DNA of 64,000 bases from positions 14,711 through 78,710 of the forward strand of contig CAJMPY010000014.1 of NCBI GenBank assembly GCA_905215385.1. The letters run 5' to 3'. Positions 51,855-59,290 of the stretch are shown in pieces. Within the stretch, counting starts at the first letter, position 1. Every line of letters starts with the position of its first letter. The translations under genes and the position numbers were made by a program. Under the pieces are notes generated by a model. It saw nothing but the letters and a program-made list of their open reading frames with translations, did not search any database and was not told the DNA's origin. This DNA is from an uncultured bacterium (GTDB lineage: Bacteria; Actinomycetota; Coriobacteriia; Coriobacteriales; Coriobacteriaceae).

Positions 51855-52987
51855 CACCGCTCCTTAAACGAAAGTTCGATAGTTACCTTGGAAAACGCGA
51901 CGGTCACGCCGCCGTGAGCGAGCTTCGGGAAGATAAGTTTGCCCCCGCCCGCGAGCGCCGCGCGCTCGCACACATTGTCGACCCCCACCGTCGCGCGCAC
52001 GAAATCAGATGGCGAAACGCTACCTTCGACCTGCGACAACTCCTCTGCGGAATACGTCGCAAGCGGAATCTTGCGCGCGCGGCAGAAGGCGAGCAGACCC
52101 TCCTCGTGCGCCTTCACGTCGATCGTCGCCGCCTCGCGCACGGCCGAAGGCGAGATACCCGCCTGCCCGCACGCGAGAAGAAACGCCTCCCCGATCGCTT
52201 CGGCGCACGCACCGCGACGGCACCCTATGCCCGCAACGATGCAGGGCACGACAAGGCGAAGCGGCTCGGGCGCAGGCGCCTGCGCCCGCACGCCCGCCGG
52301 CTTCCCCGTCTCACCGGCGGGCACGACATCGCCCGTCGTCTCCGCTGCGCGAACGGACGCACCTGCATTCGCGCCAGCGAACGGCGACACGACAATATCG
52401 GCCCGAGCGCGGTCGGACGCAATGTCAACCCCCTCAGGCGGCTGTCCCGAAATCGACATGTCGGAATAGAGCGCCACGCGCCCGCCCGAAAGCAGCCGCG
52501 CCGACACTCGCTTGATGGCCTCGGGATTCGAAACGGCGAGCCCCGCACAGCGCGCCCACGTATCCACCGCCCACACGCCGCGGACGTCGGTCGCCGTGGT
52601 GATGACGGGGATGGCCCCTGCCGCGCGTGCCACAGTTTGCGCAAGCTCGTTCGCACCGCCCAAATGCCCCGACAAAAGCGGGACGGCAAAGCGCCCCGCC
52701 TCGTCGATTGCCACAACCGCGGAATCGCTTGCCTTCGAGGCGACATGCGGCGCGATCGCCCGCACGGCGATGCCCGCCGCGCCCACGAACAGAAGCGCGT
52801 CCGACGCTTCCCACGCGAGCGCCGTCCATGCGCGCAGGTCGGCCTTCCCCTCGCCGAACCCGCGCGAAACGGAAACGTCCCAGCCAGGGTCATCTTCACC
52901 TGTCTGCGCGCAATCGGAAAGCGCGTGTGCGGTGCGCTCCGCCAACGCATACCCCCTCTCAGTGAACGCTATGCAGGAAACCCTCAT
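51854..52987 (-). CDS. cbiG: Cobalt-precorrin-5A hydrolase
   Basis: This 377-residue CbiG opens the delta-lactone of cobalt-precorrin-5A and loses acetaldehyde, a step specific to the anaerobic route. It has the N-terminal domain (LFVGAAGIAVRAIAPHVASK; FAVPLLSGHLGGANELAQTV; VITTATDVRGVWAVDTWA), a variable centre (about 180-240, Ala/Pro-rich) and the C-terminal CobE-like domain (VAGIGCRRGACAEAIGEAF; GVDNVCERAALAG). ATG 52987 follows the cbiL stop with no gap. Confidence 0.94.
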   Translation of the reverse strand: MRVSCIAFTERGYALAERTAHALSDCAQTGEDDPGWDVSVSRGFGEGKADLRAWTALAWEASDALLFVGAAGIAVRAIAPHVASKASDSAVVAIDEAGRFAVPLLSGHLGGANELAQTVARAAGAIPVITTATDVRGVWAVDTWARCAGLAVSNPEAIKRVSARLLSGGRVALYSDMSISGQPPEGVDIASDRARADIVVSPFAGANAGASVRAAETTGDVVPAGETGKPAGVRAQAPAPEPLRLVVPCIVAGIGCRRGACAEAIGEAFLLACGQAGISPSAVREAATIDVKAHEEGLLAFCRARKIPLATYSAEELSQVEGSVSPSDFVRATVGVDNVCERAALAGGGKLIFPKLAHGGVTVAFSKVTIELSFKER

Positions 52988-53677
52988 CTAGCGCACCACC
53001 ATCGTCGAGAAGTAACTGCCCCGATCGGGCACATCGTCGAGCGAGCGGTACACGCGCTCGCCCGGAAGCCCACAGTCCTCTACGAGCTCGGCACCGTCGA
53101 AGGCGCCCTCCTCGCGAAGGATGCGCTTCGTGTCCGCAAGCGAGCGGCGCGCCTTCATGACCACCTTCGTCCCCGGCCAGCCGATTGCGCGGCGCACGTC
53201 GTCGTAGCCGCCGGGCACGATGTGCAGAGGCGACGACATCTCGGGCGTGAGGTCGCGCTCGAGCGCTGCGGCGACCGCGCAGAAGCTCGGCACGCCGGGA
53301 ATGGCGCGCGCCTCGAACCCGCAGGCGCGCACGTCGGGCGCTATGCGCTGGAAGGTGGCGTAGATGCTCGGGTCCCCCAGGTTCAGCAGCGCGACGTCGC
53401 GGACCGCATCCAGGTGCGCGACAAGCTCGCGAACAAGCGAGGCATGCTCGGCCGCGCGGCGCTCGACGTCGCGCGTCATCGAGAATCGCACGGGGATCAC
53501 CGTCTTGCCTGTAAGGTCGACGGCGCCGCGCACGATGTCGAGCGCGACCATGGCCCCGTCCGCCGTCTGCGGTGCGGCGATGACCGGACACGATTCGATT
53601 GTGCGGACGGCCTTGATCGTGAGCAGCTCGGGGTCGCCAGGCCCCGTGCCCACCCCGTACAGCACGCCTTTACTCAT
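52988..53677 (-). CDS. cbiL: Cobalt-precorrin-2 C20-methyltransferase
   Basis: This 229-residue tetrapyrrole methylase opens MSKGVLYGVGTGPGDPELLT (SAM loop), with TIESCPVIAAPQ, LLNLGDPSIYATF and AIPGVPSFCAVAAALERDL. The GDPSIYATF and CPVI wording is typical of CbiL/CobI. It performs the first methylation after cobalt insertion into sirohydrochlorin. ATG 53677 overlaps the cbiD stop by eight bases (ATGAGTAA). Confidence 0.94.
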   Translation of the reverse strand: MSKGVLYGVGTGPGDPELLTIKAVRTIESCPVIAAPQTADGAMVALDIVRGAVDLTGKTVIPVRFSMTRDVERRAAEHASLVRELVAHLDAVRDVALLNLGDPSIYATFQRIAPDVRACGFEARAIPGVPSFCAVAAALERDLTPEMSSPLHIVPGGYDDVRRAIGWPGTKVVMKARRSLADTKRILREEGAFDGAELVEDCGLPGERVYRSLDDVPDRGSYFSTMVVR

Positions 53678-54854
53678 ACGTAGCCCCCAATTCCCCGATA
53701 ACTGCATCGGCGCCCGACGTGCGGAAAAGCTCTCGGCGCTCGGCGTCGAACACGACCGCGGCGATGTCGCATGCGCCCGCCGCGCGGCGGCGCAACCTGT
53801 CCTCGATTGCCACAGCGAGCGAGGCGGACGCAGCGTCCCCCACGCCGGCGGCCTCGATTACCTCGAGCGCCGCCGTGGTCGTGACCGACGACATGATCTC
53901 GCGCACGGTCTTCGTGCACGCGCCGGCCAAGGCCGCGTGGGCGGCCAGAATCTCCGCGCGGCAGTCGGCGGTACGCGAATGGGTGTCCATGATGCCGCCC
54001 GCGACCTTCACCAGCTTGCCGATGTGTCCCACAAGAAGGACATTGGTAAATCCCTCGCGAACGCAGCAATCAATCGCATCGCCCACGAAGTTGGAGATGA
54101 AGACCACCGGCGCACCGTTTAGGTGGAAATGCCCCGAGATGAACTGCGCGCCGTAGTTGCCGGGCGTGAGCACGACTCCGCGCCGCCCCATAGCCGCATG
54201 CTGCCGGATCTCGAGCTCGATGCTGTCGCGCAAGGCAGCGAGGCTGCGCGGCTCGACGATGCCCGTCGTGCCCAGGATGGAGATGCCGTCCTCTATCCCC
54301 AGGTGCGGGTTGAAGGTCTTTTCGGCAAGGGCAACACCCTCGGGTACCGAAATCGTCACAGCGATATTTCCAGAAAAGCCGTGCGCGGCGCACACCTCGC
54401 GCACCGCCGAAGTGATCATCGCGCGCGGCGTCGCGTTGATGGCGGCCGCCCCCACCGGCTGCTCGAGCCCGGGCAACGTCACGCGCCCCACGCCCACGCC
54501 GCCATCGACGGAAACTTCCGATTCGCGCGCGGGCACGCCCTTGCTGCCCGCAGCACCCGTGCCCGACCCCGCATGTTCCACGCGCGCGTACACGAGCACG
54601 CCGTCGGTCACATCGGCATCGTCGCCTGCGTCCTTTCGCACGGCGCACTGGGCGCACCCCTCGCCGATACATGCGTCGACCACGTTCGCCTCGACGGGCA
54701 GCCCGCCGGGGGTGACGATCGACACGCGGCCGACGGGCTTTCGTGACAAGAGCATCTCGCAGGCCGCCTTCGCCGCGAGCGCAGCGCAGCTCCCCGTGGT
54801 GTAGCCGCAGCGCAGGCGGGTCGTCCCGGTATATATGTAGTGCTCGAAGGCCAC
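53670..54854 (-). CDS. cbiD: Cobalt-precorrin-5B C1-methyltransferase
   Basis: This 394-residue SAM enzyme methylates C1 in the anaerobic route and has no homologue in the aerobic one. It starts near VAFEHYIYTGTTRLRCGYTT; LRCGYTTGSCAALAAKAAC is the family marker. It also has VTPGGLPVEANV, GVGRVTLPGLEQPVGAAAIN (acidic loop), LGTTGIVEPRS and HFHLNGAPVVFISNFVGDAI. GTG 54854 lies one nucleotide after the cbiF stop; the longer upstream frame is out of phase with any conserved residues. Confidence 0.94.
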   Translation of the reverse strand: MAFEHYIYTGTTRLRCGYTTGSCAALAAKAACEMLLSRKPVGRVSIVTPGGLPVEANVVDACIGEGCAQCAVRKDAGDDADVTDGVLVYARVEHAGSGTGAAGSKGVPARESEVSVDGGVGVGRVTLPGLEQPVGAAAINATPRAMITSAVREVCAAHGFSGNIAVTISVPEGVALAEKTFNPHLGIEDGISILGTTGIVEPRSLAALRDSIELEIRQHAAMGRRGVVLTPGNYGAQFISGHFHLNGAPVVFISNFVGDAIDCCVREGFTNVLLVGHIGKLVKVAGGIMDTHSRTADCRAEILAAHAALAGACTKTVREIMSSVTTTAALEVIEAAGVGDAASASLAVAIEDRLRRRAAGACDIAAVVFDAERRELFRTSGADAVIGELGATYE

Positions 54855-54855
54855 G

Positions 54856-55647
54856 CTAGCTGCTCGCCTTCCGATACCCCGTGGCAAACGAAGGGTCGTA
54901 AAGCTTGCTGCGCTCGTACGACTCCGCCTGCGCGCCGTCGTGCGCAAGCCCGCCGCGAGCTCCGAGCACGCGGCCCACCACCACGAGCGCCGTGCGGTCG
55001 ATGCCCTCTCGCGCGCCCGCATCGGCGAGCGTGCCCACTGTGCATCGCACCACGCGCTCCTCAGGCCAGGTCGCCTTATACACGAGCGCCGCCGGCTCGT
55101 CGGAGCTGCGGCCCGCGGCCAAAAGCTCGGCGGAAAGCTCGGCGAGCATACCCGAGCTCAGGAAGATGACCATAGTCGAGCCGCTTTCCGCCATGGTGCG
55201 CATGCCCTCGCCCGCAGGCATGGGGGTGCGCCCGGAAAGCCGCGTGATCACGACCGACTGGCTGATTCCCGGCAGCGTGTATTCCTGGCGAAGCGCCGCC
55301 GCGGCACCGCAAAAGCTCGACACGCCGGGCACCACCTCGTAGTCCACGCCGCGCGCGTCGAGCGCGTCCATCTGCTCCTGGATGGCGCCGTACAGGCACG
55401 GGTCGCCCGTGTGCAGGCGCACCACTTCCTCGCCCCGCGCATCTGCTGCGCGCATCACGTCGAGCACTTCCTCCAAGGTCATGTGCGCGCTGTCGTAGAC
55501 GACGCAGGATTCCTTGCACTCGGCGAGCAGCTCGGGGTTCACAAGGCTCCCCGCCCAAACGACCACGTCGGCCGCGCGCAGAAGACGAGCCCCGCGCAGC
55601 GTGATAAGGTCGGCGGCGCCCGAGCCTGCGCCAACGATATGAATCAT
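54856..55647 (-). CDS. cbiF: Cobalt-precorrin-4 C11-methyltransferase
   Basis: This 263-residue tetrapyrrole methylase is the first gene of the minus-strand operon. It has MIHIVGAGSGAADLITLRGA, VVWAGSLVNPELLAECKES, VVRLHTGDPCLYGAIQEQM, VPGVSSFCGAAAALRQEYT and LVYKATWPEERVVRCTVGTL. The VGAGPGDPDL loop of relatives is GAGSGAADL here. GGGAAGGG before ATG 55647 is the strongest ribosome site in the operon, as expected for its first gene. Confidence 0.95.
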   Translation of the reverse strand: MIHIVGAGSGAADLITLRGARLLRAADVVVWAGSLVNPELLAECKESCVVYDSAHMTLEEVLDVMRAADARGEEVVRLHTGDPCLYGAIQEQMDALDARGVDYEVVPGVSSFCGAAAALRQEYTLPGISQSVVITRLSGRTPMPAGEGMRTMAESGSTMVIFLSSGMLAELSAELLAAGRSSDEPAALVYKATWPEERVVRCTVGTLADAGAREGIDRTALVVVGRVLGARGGLAHDGAQAESYERSKLYDPSFATGYRKASS

Positions 55648-55778
55648 CCGAGCCTTCCCTTCCCGTTTCTCATCGCAACCGTTTACGCCGCCATTCGCGC
55701 AGCGGGCAAAACACGGCGCCCGAAGCGGCAATCGGCGCAAATACGCAGGCAGGAGGCGCAATGCCGCCCGCCCTGGCT
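55648..55778 (-). other. Leader of the cobalamin biosynthesis operon, no riboswitch seen
   Basis: This GC-rich stretch upstream of cbiF on the minus strand should contain the cbiF leader. I find no AGGGAA..GGTG..AATCC..ACTGT signature on this strand, unlike the plus strand. A TATGAT at 55808-55803 on the minus strand could be a divergent -10 but has no good -35. Confidence 0.45.
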
Positions 55779-55807
55779 TTGACACGTTCACAAGTGCCCA
55801 CTATCAT
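55779..55807 (+). promoter_or_regulatory. Strong promoter of the cbiK-btuFCD operon
   Basis: TTGACA (55779-55784), exactly 17 bp, then TATCAT (55802-55807). It is the best consensus match in the window. Transcription from about 55815 would carry the cobalamin riboswitch as its leader. Confidence 0.82.
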
Positions 55808-55849
55808 AGTAAAAGATTCGGCAACGAGCATATGACAATCGGATAAAAG

Positions 55850-55985
55850 GAAATGACCGGCGCGGCGTCCGCACAGCCCGCGCTGGCTTGCGGAGGGAAC
55901 CAGGTGGGAATCCTGGGCAAGGGACATTACTGTATAGGACGCGCGGGCGAACCGCCTCGCGCCCCAAGCCAGACTGCTTCGCCTT
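55850..55985 (+). promoter_or_regulatory. Cobalamin riboswitch
   Basis: The conserved core is clear: GGAGGGAACCAGGTGGGAAT then CCTGGGC (P4-P5, 55892-55918), AAGGGACATTACTGTATAGG (55919-55938), a P6-like stem (GCGCGGGCG...CGCCTCGCGC) and the B12-box relative AAGCCAGACTGCTTCG (55965-55980). The B12 box departs from AGCCAGGAGACC. Downstream hairpins (CACGGCATCGCCGTG; CCCCGAGGGG before TGCGCTTTTCTTT, 56023-56047) could be the switching terminator. Binding of adenosylcobalamin would turn off the chelatase-uptake operon. Outer limits are approximate. Confidence 0.85.
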
Positions 55986-56105
55986 TTCCTCACGGCATCG
56001 CCGTGGCGTTAGCTCCTTGTGAACCCCGAGGGGTGCGCTTTTCTTTCGCTTGTGCCGACAAGCAACTGTCGCCGGGGGACCGGCAAACCGAGGAAAGGAA
56101 AAACC

Positions 56106-57032
56106 ATGTCCGACCAGATGTCACGCCGCAGCTTCATGGGCGCCGCAGCAACCGGAGCCGTCGCGCTCGCCGGAATCACGCTCGCGGGCTGCTCCAGCAC
56201 CTCCGCAAGTTCCGAGAAATCGAGCGAAAAGGAGAAGGCCGTGAAGCCGGTCATCCTCGTCACGAGCTTCGGCACGAGCTACAACGACTCGCGCCACATC
56301 ACCATCGGCGCCATCGAAGACGCTATCCGCGAGAAGTACTGGCAGGACTACGACATCCGCCGCGCCTTCACCGCGCAGATCATCATCGACAAGCTGAAGA
56401 AGCGCGACGGCATCACGATCGACAACATGACCGAGGCGCTCGACCGCTGCGTGGAAGACGGCGTGAAGGAAATCGTCGTGCAGCCGACGCATCTCATGGC
56501 TGGCCTGGAATACGCCGACGTGAAAGACGAGCTCGACAAGTACGCCGACAAGTTCGACAAGATCTCGCTCGGCGACCCGCTGCTCACCTCCGACGACGAC
56601 TACAAGAAGGTGGCCGCAGCCATTAAGGAGAACATGGCGTCCTTCGACGACGGCAAGACGGCGCTGTGCCTCATGGGCCACGGCACCGAAGCCGATTCCA
56701 ACGCCGACTATGCCAAGATGCAGGAAGTGTTCAAGAACGAGGGCTTGACGCAGTTCTTCGTCGGCACCGTCGAGGCTGAACCGACCTGCGAGGATGTTAT
56801 CGCCGCCGCGAGCGCCGCAGGGTACAAGAAGGCCGTGCTCGCGCCGTTCATGGTGGTCGCGGGCGACCACGCGAACAACGACATGGCAGACGAGACCGAC
56901 CCCGACAGCTGGGCTGCGAAGTTCGTGGCCGCCGGCTTCGAAGTGACGTGCCTGCTCCAGGGTCTGGGACAGAACGCCGCGGTCGACGACATCTACGTCT
57001 CGCACGTGGACGACGCCATCGCCAAGCTGTAA
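56106..57032 (+). CDS. cbiK: Tat-exported lipoprotein sirohydrochlorin cobaltochelatase
   Basis: This 308-residue CbiK-family class II chelatase inserts Co2+ into sirohydrochlorin. The catalytic pieces are VVQPTHLMAGLEYADV, CLMGHGTEADSNADY (metal His192), FVGTVEAEPT (Glu) and VVAGDHANNDMAD (second metal His). Unlike cytosolic CbiK, it starts MSDQMSRRSFMGAAATGAVA and continues LAGITLAGC: a twin-arginine signal with lipobox Cys29, then a Ser/Glu linker. It should be folded in the cytoplasm, exported by Tat and anchored outside. GAGGAAAGG precedes ATG 56106. A periplasmic CbiK is known from Desulfovibrio vulgaris. The other cobalamin enzymes here have no signal. Confidence 0.93.
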   Translation: MSDQMSRRSFMGAAATGAVALAGITLAGCSSTSASSEKSSEKEKAVKPVILVTSFGTSYNDSRHITIGAIEDAIREKYWQDYDIRRAFTAQIIIDKLKKRDGITIDNMTEALDRCVEDGVKEIVVQPTHLMAGLEYADVKDELDKYADKFDKISLGDPLLTSDDDYKKVAAAIKENMASFDDGKTALCLMGHGTEADSNADYAKMQEVFKNEGLTQFFVGTVEAEPTCEDVIAAASAAGYKKAVLAPFMVVAGDHANNDMADETDPDSWAAKFVAAGFEVTCLLQGLGQNAAVDDIYVSHVDDAIAKL

Positions 57033-57068
57033 ACTCGCCGCGCACGGGGGCGCCGGTCGCGTCCCCGT

Positions 57069-57113
57069 GCAACGGGCATGCGCCTTCCCCGACCGACGGC
57101 GCATGCCCGTTGC
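57069..57113. repeat. 16-bp perfect palindrome between cbiK and the small lipoprotein
   Basis: GCAACGGGCATGCGCC (57069-57084) and GGCGCATGCCCGTTGC (57098-57113) are perfect complements with a 13-nt loop. It lies 36 nt after the cbiK stop, with no T-run. It may attenuate or process the transcript, giving more CbiK than transporter. Confidence 0.75.
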
Positions 57114-57176
57114 ATTCGCATCCCGCCCGCCCACCGCACGGCGCGGGCGGTCGAAGCGATTGAAAGGAACCCCTCC

Positions 57177-57710
57177 ATGTTGAAGAAAACCCTCGTCTTC
57201 GCCCTGTCGGCGGCGCTTTTCGCGTTCTCGCTCGCCGGCTGCGGCGGAAATTCAATCGACAGCGCAAAGGCAAGCGATGCCGATTCCCAGGAAAAGACCG
57301 AGCAGGCGGCCGATGCGACCGAGGGTGCAAGCGCTGCCCCCATCACCGCCGACAAGGTGGCCGACGGCACCTATCCGATCACCGTAGATTCCAGCTCAAA
57401 CATGTTCAGGATTGTGGACGCCCAGCTCATCGTGGAAAACGGCTCCATGCACTGCGTGATGACGCTTTCCGGCACGGGCTACGGCAAGCTCTTCATGGGC
57501 ACGGGCGACGAGGCTGCCGCCGCGAGCGAGGCCGACTTCATCCCCTATGTGGAAAACGCGGAAGGTAAGTACACCTACGACGTGCCCGTTGATGCGCTCG
57601 ACGAGGACACCGCCTGTGCCGCGTGGAGTATTAGAAAAGAGCAGTGGTACGACCGCACGCTTGTGTTCGAATCCGCCGGCGTCGATCTGCGCGCCGACGC
57701 ACTGAAGTAA
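57177..57710 (+). CDS. Small lipoprotein with the same domain as the BtuF-like N-terminus
   Basis: This 177-residue protein has a type II signal (FALSAALFAFSLAGCGG, lipidated Cys22), a disordered Asp/Glu/Ser/Ala stretch (25-60) and one beta-rich domain (about 62-172: DGTYPITVDSSSNMFRIVDA, VMTLSGTGYGKLFMG, DVPVDALDEDTACAAWS, DRTLVFESAGV). The same pattern appears in the next protein (EYTVSVSLSG; TITWSSSNYDKMTVDG; EIPVTLDEDIAVSAE; YTLHFDSS). It resembles NEAT-like beta-sandwich domains, which bind haem in other surface proteins. A ligand cannot be assigned. GAAAGGAAC precedes ATG 57177; the next gene starts four bases after its stop. Confidence 0.78.
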   Translation: MLKKTLVFALSAALFAFSLAGCGGNSIDSAKASDADSQEKTEQAADATEGASAAPITADKVADGTYPITVDSSSNMFRIVDAQLIVENGSMHCVMTLSGTGYGKLFMGTGDEAAAASEADFIPYVENAEGKYTYDVPVDALDEDTACAAWSIRKEQWYDRTLVFESAGVDLRADALK

Positions 57711-57714
57711 CGCC

Positions 57715-59286
57715 ATGCGGTTGATTCTCCCCAAGGGGGAAAACAGGAAGCTCCACAGCATCGCGGCGCGCGCGATCGCCTGCGTTCTCGTCGCCCTGCT
57801 CGCGCTTCCCTTCGCGGGGTGCAGTGCGAGCCCGAACGCGACCGGTGGCACGGCGGGCTCTCAGGAATACACGGTGAGCGTCTCGCTTTCCGGCGGGTCA
57901 GGGCGCGCAAGCATCGCCTCACCCACCACAATTGTGAAGGATGGCGACACCTACACCGCGACCATCACCTGGTCGAGTTCGAACTACGACAAGATGACCG
58001 TCGACGGCGTGGACTACGCGCCCGTAAACGACGGCGGCAACTCCACGTTCGAGATACCCGTCACGCTCGACGAGGACATCGCCGTGTCGGCCGAGACCGT
58101 CGCCATGTCGACGCCGCACACCATCGACTACACGCTCCACTTCGACTCATCCACCATGAAGGAGAAATCGGGCGACGATGCAAGCGGCGGCTCCCCTGCG
58201 GGAACGGCTTCAAGCGCCGCGGCCGACTTCCACAACGCCGATTTGGGCTGCGGCTGGGAGCCGACGGGAGCGCTTCAGCTTGAATACGCCGAGCACTTCA
58301 CTGTCGACGAGTTCGAAGGCGGTCTGCGGCTTATCTGCGTTTCGAATGGGGAGCGTTTCCTCGTGGTGCCGCAAGATGCGAAGGTACCTGATGGGTTGAG
58401 CTCCGACATCGCGGTCATAAGGCGCCCCGCCGACAAGGTGTACCTCGTGTCGTCGGCGACGATGTGCCTGGTCGACGCGCTCGATGCGAACGACAATATC
58501 ATCATGTCGGGCACGAAGGCCGACGATTGCTCGGTCGCAGGCTTCAAAAGCGCGCTCGAAAGTGGGGCGATCGCCTACGGCGGCAAGTACAGCGCGCCCG
58601 ACTACGAGCGAATATCGGCCTCGGGCTGCACGCTCGCCATCGAGAACACCATGATCAACCACACGCCCGATGTGAAGGAAAAGCTGCAGAAGCTCGGGCT
58701 CGTCGTGCTCACCGAACAGTCGTCGAGCGAGCCCGAAGCACTCGGGCGCGTCGAGTGGATTAAGCTTTTCGGCGTCCTGTTCGACAAGGAAGACGAGGCC
58801 GCGCACCTGTTCAACGAGCAGAAGGCCCGCGTCGAGCAAACGTCGGGGCTCGCGTCGTCAGGTAAAACCGTGGCGTATTTCTACATTAACTCGAACGGGG
58901 CCGCCGTCACGCGGCGGGCGGGCGACTACGTGGCGCAGATGATCGAGCTTGCAGGCGGCAGCTACGCGCTCGATGACGCGCAGGCGTCGTCGACGTCAGG
59001 TTCGTCAGTAACGCTCGAAATGGAGCGCTTCTACGCGACGGCGAAGGATGCCGACATTATCGTCTACAACGGCACCATCGACGAGTCAGTCACCACCTTG
59101 AACGACTTCGTAGGCAAAAACGCGCTATTGTCGCAGTTCAAAGCCGTGAAGAACGGCAACGTCTGGGTCACAAGCGCCGACATGTACCAGCAGATGACTT
59201 CTACCGCCGACATTATCGACGAGCTGCACGGGGCGTTCACCGGCAATGACGCGAGCGACTTCCATTATCTGAGGAAGCTCGGTTAG
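57715..59286 (+). CDS. btuF: Corrinoid/tetrapyrrole ABC transporter substrate-binding lipoprotein (BtuF-like)
   Basis: A 523-residue lipoprotein: signal ACVLVALLALPFAGC (Cys36), an N-terminal beta-rich domain (about 48-150) homologous by eye to the preceding small lipoprotein, a linker, then a class III binding protein fold (about 165-523). In that fold are IAVIRRPADKVYLVSSATM, KLQKLGLVVLTEQ, GKTVAYFYINSNGAAVTRRA, GDYVAQMIELAGGSYALDDA and ADIIVYNGTI, typical of BtuF/FhuD/haem-binding proteins. It is about 150 residues longer than usual BtuF. Riboswitch control and the neighbouring island make a corrinoid or a precursor the likely ligand; haem or iron-siderophore is the alternative. Confidence 0.88.
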   Translation: MRLILPKGENRKLHSIAARAIACVLVALLALPFAGCSASPNATGGTAGSQEYTVSVSLSGGSGRASIASPTTIVKDGDTYTATITWSSSNYDKMTVDGVDYAPVNDGGNSTFEIPVTLDEDIAVSAETVAMSTPHTIDYTLHFDSSTMKEKSGDDASGGSPAGTASSAAADFHNADLGCGWEPTGALQLEYAEHFTVDEFEGGLRLICVSNGERFLVVPQDAKVPDGLSSDIAVIRRPADKVYLVSSATMCLVDALDANDNIIMSGTKADDCSVAGFKSALESGAIAYGGKYSAPDYERISASGCTLAIENTMINHTPDVKEKLQKLGLVVLTEQSSSEPEALGRVEWIKLFGVLFDKEDEAAHLFNEQKARVEQTSGLASSGKTVAYFYINSNGAAVTRRAGDYVAQMIELAGGSYALDDAQASSTSGSSVTLEMERFYATAKDADIIVYNGTIDESVTTLNDFVGKNALLSQFKAVKNGNVWVTSADMYQQMTSTADIIDELHGAFTGNDASDFHYLRKLG

Positions 59287-59290
59287 CGCC

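Noticed and set aside
55803..55808. Divergent -10 (TATGAT) for the cbiF operon overlapping the cbiK promoter
   Set aside because: No acceptable -35 exists at 16-19 bp on the minus strand. Its resemblance comes from the near-palindromic plus-strand -10 region.
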